Part shown: positions 23,735-34,355 of the stretch, one piece after another
How the letters are laid out: each line of letters starts with the position of its first letter
How positions within the stretch are numbered: position 1 is the first letter of the stretch
The notes under the pieces: model-generated
Seen by the model: the letters and a program-made list of their open reading frames with translations, nothing else
Database searches by the model: none
What the model was told of the DNA's origin: nothing
Program-made: the position numbers and the translations under genes
Source of the DNA: Bacteroidota bacterium
GTDB taxonomy: Bacteria > Bacteroidota > Bacteroidia > Chitinophagales > Chitinophagaceae
DNA length: 64,000 nt
Direction of reading: 5' to 3'
Assembly: GCA_016868585.1 (NCBI GenBank)
Contig: VGGR01000001.1
Location: forward strand, 330,874-394,873

Positions 23735-26323
23735 ATGCGAGCAGTTTTATCTTTTTTGATTTTTATTTTATCGTTCTCAGTAACTCAAGCTCAGCCGCTT
23801 TCGTATTATCTGCCTACCGGGGTAACCTATGACCCTGTTGTTCCTACGCCATCCCAAATAATTCATCATGAAGTGGGAGAATGGCATGTTACGCACGATC
23901 GGCTGGTGAATTATATGCAAGCTGTTGCCAAAGCAGCACCTGGACGTATTGCTATCGAAGAGATGGGATATACCTACGAAAAAAGACCTCAATTACTTTT
24001 GATCATCACCTCACCTAATAACCATAAAAAGTTAAATGAAATACGTGCGCAACATTTGGCGTTGACAGATCCTGCTGCATCCGATCCGGCTATTGAAAAA
24101 ATGCCAGTTGTTTGTTGGATCGGGCACTCTATTCATGGAAATGAGGCCAGTGGTGCTAACGCGTCTCTACTATCTGCCTATTACCTTGCTGCCGCACAGG
24201 GGCCCGCTATTGATCAACTGTTGGAGAACACAGTAATCCTATTTGATCCCTCTTTTAATCCCGATGGACTTCAACGCTTTTCAACCTGGGCAAACCAACA
24301 TAAAAGCAAAAATTTGGTATCAGACCCTAATTCCAGAGAGTATAACGAAGTTTGGCCGGGTGGAAGATTCAATCACTACTGGTTTGACTTGAACCGTGAT
24401 TGGTTGCCGGCCGTGCACATTGAGAGTCAAAATAGATTAAAATGGTTTCAGGCATGGAGGCCAAATGTATTTACAGATCACCATGAGCAAGGGGCCAATG
24501 CAACATTTTTCTTTCAACCCGGAGTGCCTTCGCGTGTAAATCCACTTACACCTTCCAATAATCAAGTATTAACTGGCAAATTAGCTGCTTATCATGCACA
24601 GGTATTAGACAGTATTGGTTCGTTCTATTTTACCAAGGAAAATTATGACGATTTCTATTATGGTAAAGGTTCAACTTATCCTGATATTCATGGGGGTATC
24701 GGTATTTTATTTGAACAAGCCTCCTCAAGAGGTCATCTACAAGAAACTGCAAATGGACTTCTTTCATTTCCTGCTACCATTCGCAATCAATTTGTAACTG
24801 CCTTATCAACCTTACGGGGAACGGTAGCACTAAGAAAGGAACTGCTACAGCACCAACGAGACTTTTACAAACAAGCTGCCGCTAGAGCAGCAGCCTATTC
24901 CACTAAGGGATATGTGGTAGGGGATAAGCAAGACCCTGTTCGGTTACTTGAATTTGCACAGTTATTACAACGCCATCAAATCAAGATCTACAGTCTTCCT
25001 GCTAGTATGGCAGACAAGCAGTTTGCTGCTTCCCATTCTATTTTGGTGCCGCTGGACCAGCCGCAACACAGCCTGATTCGTACCATTTTTGAAAAAACAC
25101 TAACCTATCAGGATAGTTTGTTTTATGATATCACTGCTTGGACCTTGCCATTGGCCTATGGGCTTGATTTTAAAGAACTCAGTGTGGTCAATCTCACTGG
25201 CGCGCAACAAATACCTGATTTATTTAGTGAAAAATCTTTTTTGCATGCTGTGCAAGATGAATTTAGCCTGCCCAAAGACGCCGTGGCTATCCTAATGGAG
25301 TGGAGTCATCTGTATGCGCCCGCCGCCCTCAATCAGCTTTTGAAGGCGGATATATTGGTGAAAGTGGCCACGCAACCTATACAAATCCAAACCACTAACC
25401 AGATTCGTTCGTTTGGTTACGGAACCTTGCTGATTCCTGTTCGGCAGGAAAAAATAAATACTGTGGATTTGGAAAGATTAGTTGATGATCTTGTTAACAA
25501 TTATGGCGTACGTGCTTATGCAGTAGCTACTGGTTATTCAAGTGAGGGGGTCGACTTGGGAAGTAGCAAGTTCATGGCACTGCAGCAACCCAGTGTTGCT
25601 TTAATTACCGGAGCGGGGGTAAATGCAACGGATGCCGGTGAAGTTTGGCATTTATTGGATAAACGCATGGACATCCAACTAACTCATCTTGAACCCTCAG
25701 TATTAAATCGGGCTGATCTAAGTCGTTATACAGCTATTATCATGGCCGGAGGGTCCTACTCAACCATAGATAAGGAAAAATTGAAAAGTTGGGTGCAAGC
25801 GGGTGGTACATTAATTGCAATGGAAGAGGCGGTTGCCTGGGCAGCACAGCAGGGAATTTCCAACACCACATTCAAACGCCCTCGCTCCAATACAGATAGC
25901 ACACAATTCAGGCCTTATGAAACAAGAGATGAAGTAAGTGGGGCGCAACAAGTGCGGGGGACTATTTTGGGGGCTACATATGATGCGTCTCATCCACTTG
26001 CTTTTGGTTATTCATTACCGATTGTGTCCTTGTTCAAAGCCAATCGAATATTCCTTGAAAAAAGTAAAAATCCCTATGCTACGCCATTTATATATGGAGA
26101 ACAGCCCATACAAAGTGGTTGGATGAGTAAGGAGAATAAAGATGCGGTTGCCAGTACGGCAGCTGTAACCGTAAGTCAGTTGGGGAGTGGCCGGGTTATC
26201 AACATTGCGGATAATCCTAATTTCCGTGCCTACTGGTTAGGGGGTGCAAAATTGTTCCTCAATGCTATCTTTTTTGGTTCCATTATTGACCCGTCCAGCG
26301 CACGTATCGGGGGTAATGAATAA
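23735..26323 (+). CDS. M14 family zinc carboxypeptidase, secreted
   Basis: Signal peptide MRAVLSFLIFILSFSVTQAQ; GHSIHGNEASGANA zinc motif; FDPSFNPDG; FEQASSRG. Confidence 0.88.
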   Translation: MRAVLSFLIFILSFSVTQAQPLSYYLPTGVTYDPVVPTPSQIIHHEVGEWHVTHDRLVNYMQAVAKAAPGRIAIEEMGYTYEKRPQLLLIITSPNNHKKLNEIRAQHLALTDPAASDPAIEKMPVVCWIGHSIHGNEASGANASLLSAYYLAAAQGPAIDQLLENTVILFDPSFNPDGLQRFSTWANQHKSKNLVSDPNSREYNEVWPGGRFNHYWFDLNRDWLPAVHIESQNRLKWFQAWRPNVFTDHHEQGANATFFFQPGVPSRVNPLTPSNNQVLTGKLAAYHAQVLDSIGSFYFTKENYDDFYYGKGSTYPDIHGGIGILFEQASSRGHLQETANGLLSFPATIRNQFVTALSTLRGTVALRKELLQHQRDFYKQAAARAAAYSTKGYVVGDKQDPVRLLEFAQLLQRHQIKIYSLPASMADKQFAASHSILVPLDQPQHSLIRTIFEKTLTYQDSLFYDITAWTLPLAYGLDFKELSVVNLTGAQQIPDLFSEKSFLHAVQDEFSLPKDAVAILMEWSHLYAPAALNQLLKADILVKVATQPIQIQTTNQIRSFGYGTLLIPVRQEKINTVDLERLVDDLVNNYGVRAYAVATGYSSEGVDLGSSKFMALQQPSVALITGAGVNATDAGEVWHLLDKRMDIQLTHLEPSVLNRADLSRYTAIIMAGGSYSTIDKEKLKSWVQAGGTLIAMEEAVAWAAQQGISNTTFKRPRSNTDSTQFRPYETRDEVSGAQQVRGTILGATYDASHPLAFGYSLPIVSLFKANRIFLEKSKNPYATPFIYGEQPIQSGWMSKENKDAVASTAAVTVSQLGSGRVINIADNPNFRAYWLGGAKLFLNAIFFGSIIDPSSARIGGNE

Positions 26324-26407
26324 GTTTTTTCAGTGAACCCTTGCGCATCCATTGAATTCAGAGTAATTTAGTTGTTCAATCAATTTAGTAACCATAAAAC
26401 GAGCACT

Positions 26408-26827
26408 ATGATTAAAATGCAAATCATCGGGAATTTGGGTAAAGATTGTGTGGTAAACACGGTCAATGGTAAAAATGTCATCAACTTCACTGTGGCCCAC
26501 ACAGAAAGGTACCGGGACAGCCAAGGAAACCAACAGGAGAAAACAACCTGGGTTGACTGCGCTTACTGGACTGATCGCACTGGTATTTCACAATACCTGA
26601 TCAAAGGCAAACAAGTTTATGTAGAGGGACAGCCAGAGGCAAGATCTTTTCAACGCAATGATGGTACACCTGGTGCCTCTCTTTCTCTAAGGGTAAGAGA
26701 TGTTCAGTTACTGGGTGGAAGAGGGGAGGCTGGATCAGCTGGCGGTTATGCTGCTACTGGTCAATCAGCAGCCCCAGTTTCTGGAGCTCCGGATAATACT
26801 GACGAGCCAGATGATCTTCCATTCTAA
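26408..26827 (+). CDS. ssb: Single-stranded DNA-binding protein
   Basis: OB fold MIKMQIIGNLGKDCVVNTVNGKNVINFTVAHTERYRD; acidic DEPDDLPF tail. Confidence 0.96.
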   Translation: MIKMQIIGNLGKDCVVNTVNGKNVINFTVAHTERYRDSQGNQQEKTTWVDCAYWTDRTGISQYLIKGKQVYVEGQPEARSFQRNDGTPGASLSLRVRDVQLLGGRGEAGSAGGYAATGQSAAPVSGAPDNTDEPDDLPF

Positions 26828-26856
26828 GCTGAATGATCATTGTAATCGATTCCAGT

Positions 26857-26884
26857 GCCCCGGCCCTTTGCCGGGGCTTTTTTT
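26857..26884 (+). terminator. ssb terminator
   Basis: GCCCCGG-ccctttg-CCGGGGC + T-tract. Confidence 0.88.
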
Positions 26885-27152
26885 GTTTATTTGCGTATCC
26901 CCAACTTTTTCTATCGGCAAAATGCCTGGCACCAATCCCATTGCTGAGGCTGCAGCAGCAGGGAATTAACCGCCTTTTGTCGCAGACTTAGCAGCCACAA
27001 CAGCTACTAATGGATTGCAATTCGCATGATGAGTAGCCGGATGCTGTTGGCTTATGTTTTTTTGAGAAAGATATTTGAAGTGTTTGAAAAATACCGAACT
27101 CCGATTGATATGATCACTACAGGTGAATAAGGAAGTATTTGGCCTTGGCTGA

Positions 27153-28202
27153 TTAAATGATCAACAACGCATCTCCATAACTAAAAAAGCGATACTTGTC
27201 CTTGATTGCTTTTTTGTAAGCTTCCATAGTTAACTCGTATCCTGCAAAAGCACAGGTCATGATCAACAAGCTGGTCTTAGGGAGATGAAAATTGGTTACC
27301 AGTGCATCCGCGATATTAAAATCATAAGGTGGATGAATGAACGTATTGGTCCAACTTTCCGAAGGCTTTAGAAATTTCTGTGCTGTAAATGAAGATTCCA
27401 TGGCTCGCATAGTGGTGGTGCCAATGGAACAAACGCGGTGACCGTATTCTTTGGCGCGGTTTACCATCTTGCAGGCGGCTTCGTCGATGCGATAGTATTC
27501 TGCATCCATTTTATGCTTGCTCAAGTCTTCCACTTCAATCGGGCGGAACGTACCTAAACCTGTATGAAGCGTAACTTCGGCAAAGCGAATTCCTTTGATC
27601 TCAAGACGCTTGATCAATTCCCTACTAAAGTGCAAACCAGCTGTGGGGGCGGCAACTGCACCTTCATGTTTTGCGTAAACAGTTTGATAGCGCTCTTTGT
27701 CTTCTTCGTCCGGTTTACGTTTAATGTATTTAGGTAAAGGAGTTTCGCCCAGCTTTTCTAACTGCGCTCTGAAACTGGCTTCATCACCCTCCCATAAAAA
27801 ACGGATGGTTCTTCCTCGGCTGGTTGTATTGTCAATTACTTCCGCAACCAGGTCCTCGTTATCTCCAAAATACAGTTTGTTACCCACTCTTATTTTACGA
27901 GCAGGGTCTACGATCACATCCCAAAGGCGGTTGGGTTTGTTTAATTCTCTCAGCAGGAATACTTCAATTTTTGCTCCTGTTTTTTCTTTCCTCCCGTACA
28001 TACGTGCAGGGAAAACCTTGGTGTTATTCACTACAAAGCAATCCTTGTCATCAAAATAATCCATGATGTCACGGAAATGCTTGTTTTCAATTACACCAGT
28101 GTGACGGTGAACCACCATCAAACGGGAATCCTCTCTTTTTTTTGCAGGTGTCTGCGCAATAAGATTAAGAGGCAAATCAAAACGGAATTGCGAAAGCTTC
28201 AT
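27153..28202 (-). CDS. queA: S-adenosylmethionine:tRNA ribosyltransferase-isomerase
   Basis: [62 protein letters not shown]. Confidence 0.97.
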   Translation of the reverse strand: MKLSQFRFDLPLNLIAQTPAKKREDSRLMVVHRHTGVIENKHFRDIMDYFDDKDCFVVNNTKVFPARMYGRKEKTGAKIEVFLLRELNKPNRLWDVIVDPARKIRVGNKLYFGDNEDLVAEVIDNTTSRGRTIRFLWEGDEASFRAQLEKLGETPLPKYIKRKPDEEDKERYQTVYAKHEGAVAAPTAGLHFSRELIKRLEIKGIRFAEVTLHTGLGTFRPIEVEDLSKHKMDAEYYRIDEAACKMVNRAKEYGHRVCSIGTTTMRAMESSFTAQKFLKPSESWTNTFIHPPYDFNIADALVTNFHLPKTSLLIMTCAFAGYELTMEAYKKAIKDKYRFFSYGDALLII

Positions 28203-28322
28203 GCGTTAGTATTTTCTACCAATTCTGCAAACGCATTCCGAACGGAAGGCACTGATCCTAAAGATTCCTCTCCGGCCTTACGGCGCCGGGTTTGGTTGGC
28301 AGGACTGCTTTTAATAAGTGCG

Positions 28323-28330
28323 CAAAGGTA
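28323..28330 (-). promoter_or_regulatory. -7 box TACCTTTG upstream of queA leader
   Basis: TAnnTTTG consensus about 120 nt before queA ATG. Confidence 0.6.
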
Positions 28331-28388
28331 AGAAATCGAAGAGCCGTTTCCAAGTTTATTTGAAACGGTAATTGCAGTTAGCAGATTA

Positions 28389-29159
28389 TCAAAACTTTAG
28401 GTGGCGAACCGTTAATCCGTCGTTGATCAACTGTTTGAGCGAATCGATTCCAATGCGGAGATGGTCCTCCACATATTTTCGGGTAACCTCTTTGTCGCTT
28501 TCCTCTGTTTTAACCCCTTCTGGTATCATGGGTTGGTCGCTGACTAATAAAAGCGCACCTGTGGGGAGTTTATTGTAAAAGCCAACAGCAAAAATGGTTG
28601 CAGTCTCCATGTCAATTGCATAAGCCCTGATTTTTTGTAAATATTCCTTGAATTCCTCATCGTGTTCCCAAACACGTCGGTTGGTGGTGTATACGGTACC
28701 CGTCCAATAATCTACCTCATAGTCACGTATCGTGGTTGAAACAGCTTTTTGTAAGGCGAACGCAGGAAGGGCTGGCACTTCAGTTGGAAAATAGTCATTA
28801 GAGGTGCCCTCGCCTCTGATGGCTGCAATGGGAAGAATTAAATCGCCTATTTTATTTCGCTTTTTTAGCCCCCCGCATTTTCCTAAAAAAAGTACAGCCT
28901 TGGGTTCTACGGCTGTTAATAAATCCATTACCGTGGCAGCAGTAGGGCTGCCCATCCCAAAGTTTATAATACTGATGTCATTGGCCGTTGCGCATTGCAT
29001 GGGCTTGCCAATTCCCTTTACTTCAACCTGGTTCCATTGTGCAAACAGTGTTACGTAATGACTAAAATTGGTGAGTAATATATATTTCCCAAAGCTATCC
29101 AGGTTCTCTCCGGTGTATCGGGGCAACCAGTTTTGTACTATATCTTCTTTTGTCTTCAT
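28389..29159 (-). CDS. amn: AMP nucleosidase
   Basis: PNP/UDP phosphorylase fold: INFGMGSPTAATVMDLL, FLGKCGGLK, AIDMETATIFAVGF. Confidence 0.88.
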   Translation of the reverse strand: MKTKEDIVQNWLPRYTGENLDSFGKYILLTNFSHYVTLFAQWNQVEVKGIGKPMQCATANDISIINFGMGSPTAATVMDLLTAVEPKAVLFLGKCGGLKKRNKIGDLILPIAAIRGEGTSNDYFPTEVPALPAFALQKAVSTTIRDYEVDYWTGTVYTTNRRVWEHDEEFKEYLQKIRAYAIDMETATIFAVGFYNKLPTGALLLVSDQPMIPEGVKTEESDKEVTRKYVEDHLRIGIDSLKQLINDGLTVRHLKF

Positions 29160-29189
29160 GACATAAAGTTAACCAATTAACTTCGATTC

Positions 29190-29630
29190 ATGATTGAGTT
29201 AGATTATCCTGCAGTAGAATTACATGAGCGCCAACAGGGTAGAGTAGCTCAACTTTTTGATCCTTTTCGTAAAAGTTGGGTGCAACGCACACCTGAAGAG
29301 TGGGTGCGCCAACAATTTCTTCAACTTTTAGTACATAAGCATCATTATCCGGTTTCGTTAATTGCTGTTGAAAAAAGCATTCAAGTAGGCTTGGTCACCA
29401 AGCGATTTGACATTTTGATCTACGACAAGGGTCTTGCACCCTGGATGCTGATTGAATGTAAAGCGCCCTCGGTAAAATTAGACCACACTGTGTTGGAGCA
29501 AGTGATACAATATAATATGGGTGTTCCAGTTTCTTATATGATTATTGTGAATGGCCCTATTTGTCATGGCTGGAAGCGAGTAAATGGCCAGCTTGCTGCA
29601 CTTGAAAAAATACCTGATTTTTCTGTGTAA
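29190..29630 (+). CDS. Orphan HsdR N-terminal (PD-(D/E)XK) domain protein
   Basis: RFDILIYDKGLAPWMLIECKAPSVKL nuclease-fold motif; no HsdM/HsdS nearby. Confidence 0.75.
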   Translation: MIELDYPAVELHERQQGRVAQLFDPFRKSWVQRTPEEWVRQQFLQLLVHKHHYPVSLIAVEKSIQVGLVTKRFDILIYDKGLAPWMLIECKAPSVKLDHTVLEQVIQYNMGVPVSYMIIVNGPICHGWKRVNGQLAALEKIPDFSV

Positions 29631-29683
29631 GTACCTTGTTGAATAGAATAGTTACCGATTAGACTTTCGGTCAAACTATTCCT

Positions 29684-31219
29684 ATGAGAAATTTGCTCCT
29701 TTCGCTATTAGTCTGCTTGCTGATTCTGAGTTGCAGAAAAACAGATTCTGTAAGCATTATTGATAGTACACAAAATAAAAGATCAACTGTTGATACACTT
29801 CGGATAATTATTCAGCAATCGCTTATTAATAAAGGAAATTTCGAATGGGCATCTGTATCTCCTGCTCTACTTTGGTCAGCCATACAACGCAGTAATGGAG
29901 TTGTATCGGTGGGTTATCAGATCGCAGCAAAATCGTTTCGGGAAGACCAATTAGCCACAATTGATATCAAGGCAAGGGAGTGGTTGGACGCCAAACAGAT
30001 TTTATTAGAGGAACTTTTACTTCTTGAACAGAGGCTTAATCCTGCGTTGGCATTGACCTCTATTTTGCCTTGGGAGGAGCATGTTCTTCCAGTTATTAAT
30101 ATCGTGCTAAAAAATCCCCACTCATTATCTTATTTGTTACAGTCTCCATTGGTGCGTTATGTGGAACCCATGGAATATGATCAGCTTTTATTTGCTGTAG
30201 AGGACCAGAGATTCAGTGGGTGCGCCAGTAATCTTCCTACCCGCGGTTTAGTACCAGGTGTGCATTATGGTGTTGTTACGCCAAACGTAAAAGCATCATG
30301 GAATTATCCAGCACATGGGATATTGGATGCCTGGCGCTATGTATCGGGAAAGGGCATTAAAGTTTTTTTGATCGATACAGGAATTGGCTATGATCAAGAA
30401 TGTCTGGGTGTCAACTTTAATCAGGGATTTTCAGGTGCCAGAACCCTGGAGCGGCTGGTAACATTGCCCCGAAAACGATTCTTAGGTATTATCAACCTGG
30501 GCCCTGTTGAAACTCCGGAGGACAGATGCGGTCATGGGACGGCAATGGCTGGGGTATTGGCTGCACCCAGGGGAATCAGCGGAAATATGGTGGGAATTGC
30601 TTACAATTCCAACTTGGTTACCTGCAGAGCAGCTGCAGATGTTTTTATTGATGAGGCCCGAGAAGTAAAAGGGGTAAGCGATGCATTCACTACGGCGGCG
30701 CAACGTGCAGATGTGAAAGTGATCAGCATGAGTATGGGTAGAATAACGGTCAGTTCCCAAATAAGAGATGCCATCCAATATGCACATGCCAAAGGAAAAT
30801 TGATTTTTTGTGCAGCAGGTACTTCTTTTGCATTTACGGCAAATTGGGCGGGTGTGGTTTTCCCGGCAACACTTCCGGAAGTGCAAGCTGTTACCGGAGT
30901 AAAACAATTCACAAATTTTGAAGCCTGCACACTATGCCATTCTGGCCCCGAAGTTGATTTTGTGGTAGAGATGGAACGGGCCGGGGATGCAACCCATCCT
31001 CTAACAGTTGCGGATCGTGGAAATGAGCCCTCCACCATTGGAGGTTCATCAGTGGCAACCGTGTCAATGGCAGCTATGACAGCATTAGTATGGAGCCGAT
31101 TCCCTTACTACTCTCGGGATCAGATTTTAACTCTGCTGGAACGTTATAGTACTTATTATCCGCAGCGGGATTCAAGGTGGGGTTGGGGCAAATTTCAGCC
31201 GGTACTGGCTGTTGACTGA
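29684..31219 (+). CDS. S8 family serine peptidase, lipoprotein
   Basis: Lipobox LLILSC; VFLIDTGIGYD, DRCGHGTAMAGVLA, GGSSVATVSMAAM triad motifs. Confidence 0.83.
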   Translation: MRNLLLSLLVCLLILSCRKTDSVSIIDSTQNKRSTVDTLRIIIQQSLINKGNFEWASVSPALLWSAIQRSNGVVSVGYQIAAKSFREDQLATIDIKAREWLDAKQILLEELLLLEQRLNPALALTSILPWEEHVLPVINIVLKNPHSLSYLLQSPLVRYVEPMEYDQLLFAVEDQRFSGCASNLPTRGLVPGVHYGVVTPNVKASWNYPAHGILDAWRYVSGKGIKVFLIDTGIGYDQECLGVNFNQGFSGARTLERLVTLPRKRFLGIINLGPVETPEDRCGHGTAMAGVLAAPRGISGNMVGIAYNSNLVTCRAAADVFIDEAREVKGVSDAFTTAAQRADVKVISMSMGRITVSSQIRDAIQYAHAKGKLIFCAAGTSFAFTANWAGVVFPATLPEVQAVTGVKQFTNFEACTLCHSGPEVDFVVEMERAGDATHPLTVADRGNEPSTIGGSSVATVSMAAMTALVWSRFPYYSRDQILTLLERYSTYYPQRDSRWGWGKFQPVLAVD

Positions 31220-31247
31220 AAGAGGAGTACCACTTTTTCAGATAAAA

Positions 31248-31274
31248 AAAGCTGTCCGACCTGGACAGCTTTAA
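31248..31274. terminator. Bidirectional terminator between S8 peptidase and Glu dehydrogenase
   Basis: AAAGCTGTCC-gacct-GGACAGCTTT between convergent genes; A/T tracts on both sides. Confidence 0.85.
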
Positions 31275-31293
31275 TTTTGTATTAAAGGAATTT

Positions 31294-32712
31294 TTATGGA
31301 AATATCCCTAGCTCAGCATAGATTATTGCAACCTTGTTAATGGCTACAACATAGGCTGCGGTACGCATATCGGGTATGGCAGGGTTTTCTTTCCATACGG
31401 TCATGATCTCATGTGTTGCGTTGATCATGGTTTCTTCCAATCCACTATAAACAAAATCTACTTCATCAGGGCCGCGCATAATTAATTCCCTGGCGTGAGC
31501 ATTTGATTTTTTCCCTGTCAATTCTTCAATTTGGTTCAGGATGCTGCTATGTACGTTTTCAGTAAAGCGCTTCTCCATTCTACCGTATCTGACATGACTT
31601 AAATTCTTAAGCCACTCGAAATAGGATACGGTTACCCCTCCTGCATTCAAATACATGTCAGGAATTACAATGGTTCCCTTTTTAGCAAAGTAGTCATCTG
31701 CCTCAGGGGTTAATGGACCATTGGCCCCTTCTCCTATGATCTTAGCTTTTATGCGGGGGGCGTTTTCCTCATTGATCACGTTCTCCAAAGCGGCGGGGAT
31801 AAGAATGTCACATTCAAGCTCAAGGGCTTCATTAGCATGCTTAATGTGTTTAGCTCCGGGGAAATTTAATATTGACCCTGATTTTTTCCGATGTTGAAAT
31901 ACAGCTTCAACATCTAATCCTTTTTCATCAAATATGGCTCCTTCGTATTCGGCTAAGGCTATTACTTTTGCGCCTGCAAGCTGAAAAAAATGAGCTGCCC
32001 AATATCCCACATTGCCCAAACCCTGGACAATGACCCTCTTATTTTCAATACCTAATGGCAAACTTAGTTTGCTCATGATGTCAGGGATATTACAAACCTC
32101 TCTGGTGCCATAGAATACACCAAGGCCAGTGGCTTCTCTTCTTCCTCTCACACCTCCCTGCGTGATTGGTTTACCGGTCACGCAACCAGCTGCATCCAGC
32201 TCGCCAGATCTCATAGAAACATAGGTATCCAGCACCCAAGACATCTCGCGTTCTCCGGTTCCGTAATCCGGCGCTGGTACATCAATTCCAGGGCCAATGA
32301 AATTCTTTTTGATCAGCTCTGATGTATAACGTCGGGTAATGCGCTCTAATTCACCAACCGAATATTTTTTTGGGTCTATTTTGATCCCCCCCTTTCCTCC
32401 ACCAAAAGGAACATTCACAATGGTGCATTTATAGGTCATCAACGCGGCTAGGGCCATCACTTCATCCTGATTGACCTCAGCAGCAAATCGAATTCCTCCT
32501 TTACAAGGAGTCTTATGGTGAGAATGCTGGACACGATAAGCTTCGATTACTTCAATTTCTCCGTTGTCTCTTTTGATCGGGAATCGAAGCTGAAGCACCG
32601 CATTACATTGTCTGATATGATTGAGTAATCCAGAATCCCATTTTGTGAATCGGGCAGCCTTATCGAAACTTCTTTCTACGGCTCCGAAAAAACTGTAATT
32701 TTTGTCCGACAT
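31294..32712 (-). CDS. Glu/Leu/Phe/Val dehydrogenase (glutamate dehydrogenase)
   Basis: [60 protein letters not shown]. Confidence 0.95.
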   Translation of the reverse strand: MSDKNYSFFGAVERSFDKAARFTKWDSGLLNHIRQCNAVLQLRFPIKRDNGEIEVIEAYRVQHSHHKTPCKGGIRFAAEVNQDEVMALAALMTYKCTIVNVPFGGGKGGIKIDPKKYSVGELERITRRYTSELIKKNFIGPGIDVPAPDYGTGEREMSWVLDTYVSMRSGELDAAGCVTGKPITQGGVRGRREATGLGVFYGTREVCNIPDIMSKLSLPLGIENKRVIVQGLGNVGYWAAHFFQLAGAKVIALAEYEGAIFDEKGLDVEAVFQHRKKSGSILNFPGAKHIKHANEALELECDILIPAALENVINEENAPRIKAKIIGEGANGPLTPEADDYFAKKGTIVIPDMYLNAGGVTVSYFEWLKNLSHVRYGRMEKRFTENVHSSILNQIEELTGKKSNAHARELIMRGPDEVDFVYSGLEETMINATHEIMTVWKENPAIPDMRTAAYVVAINKVAIIYAELGIFP

Positions 32713-32750
32713 AAATTGTTTTTTTGTTTGAGCAATCGTTTTGTATTGGC

Positions 32751-32960
32751 TTATTTTAAGTTCTCCATTTTAGCAATCTTTCTGTCAAGTCGAATCAGGT
32801 AGAGAATTAACCCGGCGAGAATCGCTAACATAACGGCAACAACAACATAAATACGGCCATCACTTCGCATCAGGTGGGCCATTTCAGCTTTAGGGGCTTG
32901 ACTTAATAGTGGTTGATTAAACAGGAGAAATATGGCAGCAAGGGGTAATAATTTTTTCAT
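32751..32960 (-). CDS. CcmD-like small membrane protein
   Basis: 69 aa, single [26 protein letters not shown], between ccmC-like and dehydrogenase genes. Confidence 0.7.
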   Translation of the reverse strand: MKKLLPLAAIFLLFNQPLLSQAPKAEMAHLMRSDGRIYVVVAVMLAILAGLILYLIRLDRKIAKMENLK

Positions 32961-33667
32961 AATCCAAATTTTTTACCGGCAAGCACCTGTAAGCGAATTT
33001 TTAACTGGGTTATCCAAATTCCTAAAAGCGTCCACCCTACTACAGCAGGGTAGAAGACAATTCGCATATCAGCGCTAATGTCATTTTCAACATCGAGAGC
33101 AGGATTGCCTTCATTTCCAGGATGCAGACTGGGAAGCACGCGTGGAAGAATCCATATGGCCGGGAATAACAGCACAAAAGCAAATATGTTGTAAACAGCA
33201 CTTATCCTTGCTCTTTTGTCTATATCGTTTATGGAATCTCTGAGAATCATATATGCAGCATAAACCAATAAGGCAACCGCTGCTCCAATAAGTTTGGGAT
33301 CCCTTGCGATGGTGCTAAAAGAATCGAGTAGGGGAATATTGGGATCTGCCCAAGTAAATGAAGCCCAGATAGCACCAGTCCCATACCCTAATAGCCCAAA
33401 AAGGATCCCCGTTCCTGCATATAATCGAGCTGCGCGATCAAGCTTGGGCTGCAGGGTGCTGAGATAACGAATAGAATGAACTAGAGAGATCATGAAAAGT
33501 ATCATCATGGCAAACCACATGCAAACATGAAAATAAAGATTGCGAATGGTTTCCTGCAGTGGGGGAAGTCGGGGTACTGGTCCCAACAAGCCCGCTATAA
33601 ATGTGTAGGCGAGCAATAAGATTGTCAATATCTTCCACCAATGCTTCTTCATGAATTTCCACTGCAA
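32957..33667 (-). CDS. ccmC: Cytochrome c biogenesis protein CcmC/CcsA-like
   Basis: Multi-TM; WASFTWADPNIPLLDS WWD-like region. Confidence 0.85.
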   Translation of the reverse strand: MQWKFMKKHWWKILTILLLAYTFIAGLLGPVPRLPPLQETIRNLYFHVCMWFAMMILFMISLVHSIRYLSTLQPKLDRAARLYAGTGILFGLLGYGTGAIWASFTWADPNIPLLDSFSTIARDPKLIGAAVALLVYAAYMILRDSINDIDKRARISAVYNIFAFVLLFPAIWILPRVLPSLHPGNEGNPALDVENDISADMRIVFYPAVVGWTLLGIWITQLKIRLQVLAGKKFGL

Positions 33668-33704
33668 AATTAAGGAGATAGGATCAAAAGGGCAGATTAA
33701 ACAC

Positions 33705-34352
33705 TTAGTCTTTCCACAAAAACGGGAATAGAATCACGGCTAACAAGATAACCAGTGCATCCAGTGCCAGTAACAACAAAATGGTTGGAATGGGTATGCT
33801 TACTAAGGGAGAAAATGCGGTTGAGGATAGTCTCATCAATAACACCACTTGCGGAATTATTACTGGGAAGCCCATAATGGCCATCACAGCGGCATTTTGT
33901 TGAGCACGGGCGGCAATGGCCGCCAAAAAGCCAAAAACTAAACTCAGACTAAAGCCTCCTAAAAAAACCATTCCAACAAAAGCTCCCATCTTATCTACCG
34001 GGTTTCCCATCAATACTAAGAAAAACAGGAGACTGATGGCGCTCATCGCCAACATCAATATACCATTGTAAAATAATTTGGCAAGGATAAAGCTGGTAGG
34101 GTGGTTAAGTGTAAAGTAATAAAGCATTCTGCCTCTGCTTTCTTGTAAAAAGGCTTTAGCCACTGCGTTTATACATATAAAAAGTTGTGTTATCCAAAAT
34201 AATCCATTCCATATATTGGCTTCCGGCGACTCAATGGCCATGAAAAGAAGAAAAAGAGTAGCAGCACCATAAAGCAGCAAGCCATAGAAGCTATATTGTT
34301 GCCGAAGCTCCAAGAGGAGATCTTTTTTTATGAGAGAAAAAATATGGCTCAT
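33705..34352 (-). CDS. ccmB: Heme exporter protein CcmB-like
   Basis: LIKKDLLLELRQQYSFYGLLLYG, FLQESRGRMLYYFTL. Confidence 0.85.
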   Translation of the reverse strand: MSHIFSLIKKDLLLELRQQYSFYGLLLYGAATLFLLFMAIESPEANIWNGLFWITQLFICINAVAKAFLQESRGRMLYYFTLNHPTSFILAKLFYNGILMLAMSAISLLFFLVLMGNPVDKMGAFVGMVFLGGFSLSLVFGFLAAIAARAQQNAAVMAIMGFPVIIPQVVLLMRLSSTAFSPLVSIPIPTILLLLALDALVILLAVILFPFLWKD

Positions 34353-34355
34353 ACA

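Noticed and set aside
28203-28320. Possible preQ1 riboswitch upstream of queA
   Set aside because: I could not identify the preQ1-I C-rich loop/A-rich tail or another preQ1 class signature; reported only as an unexplained leader.
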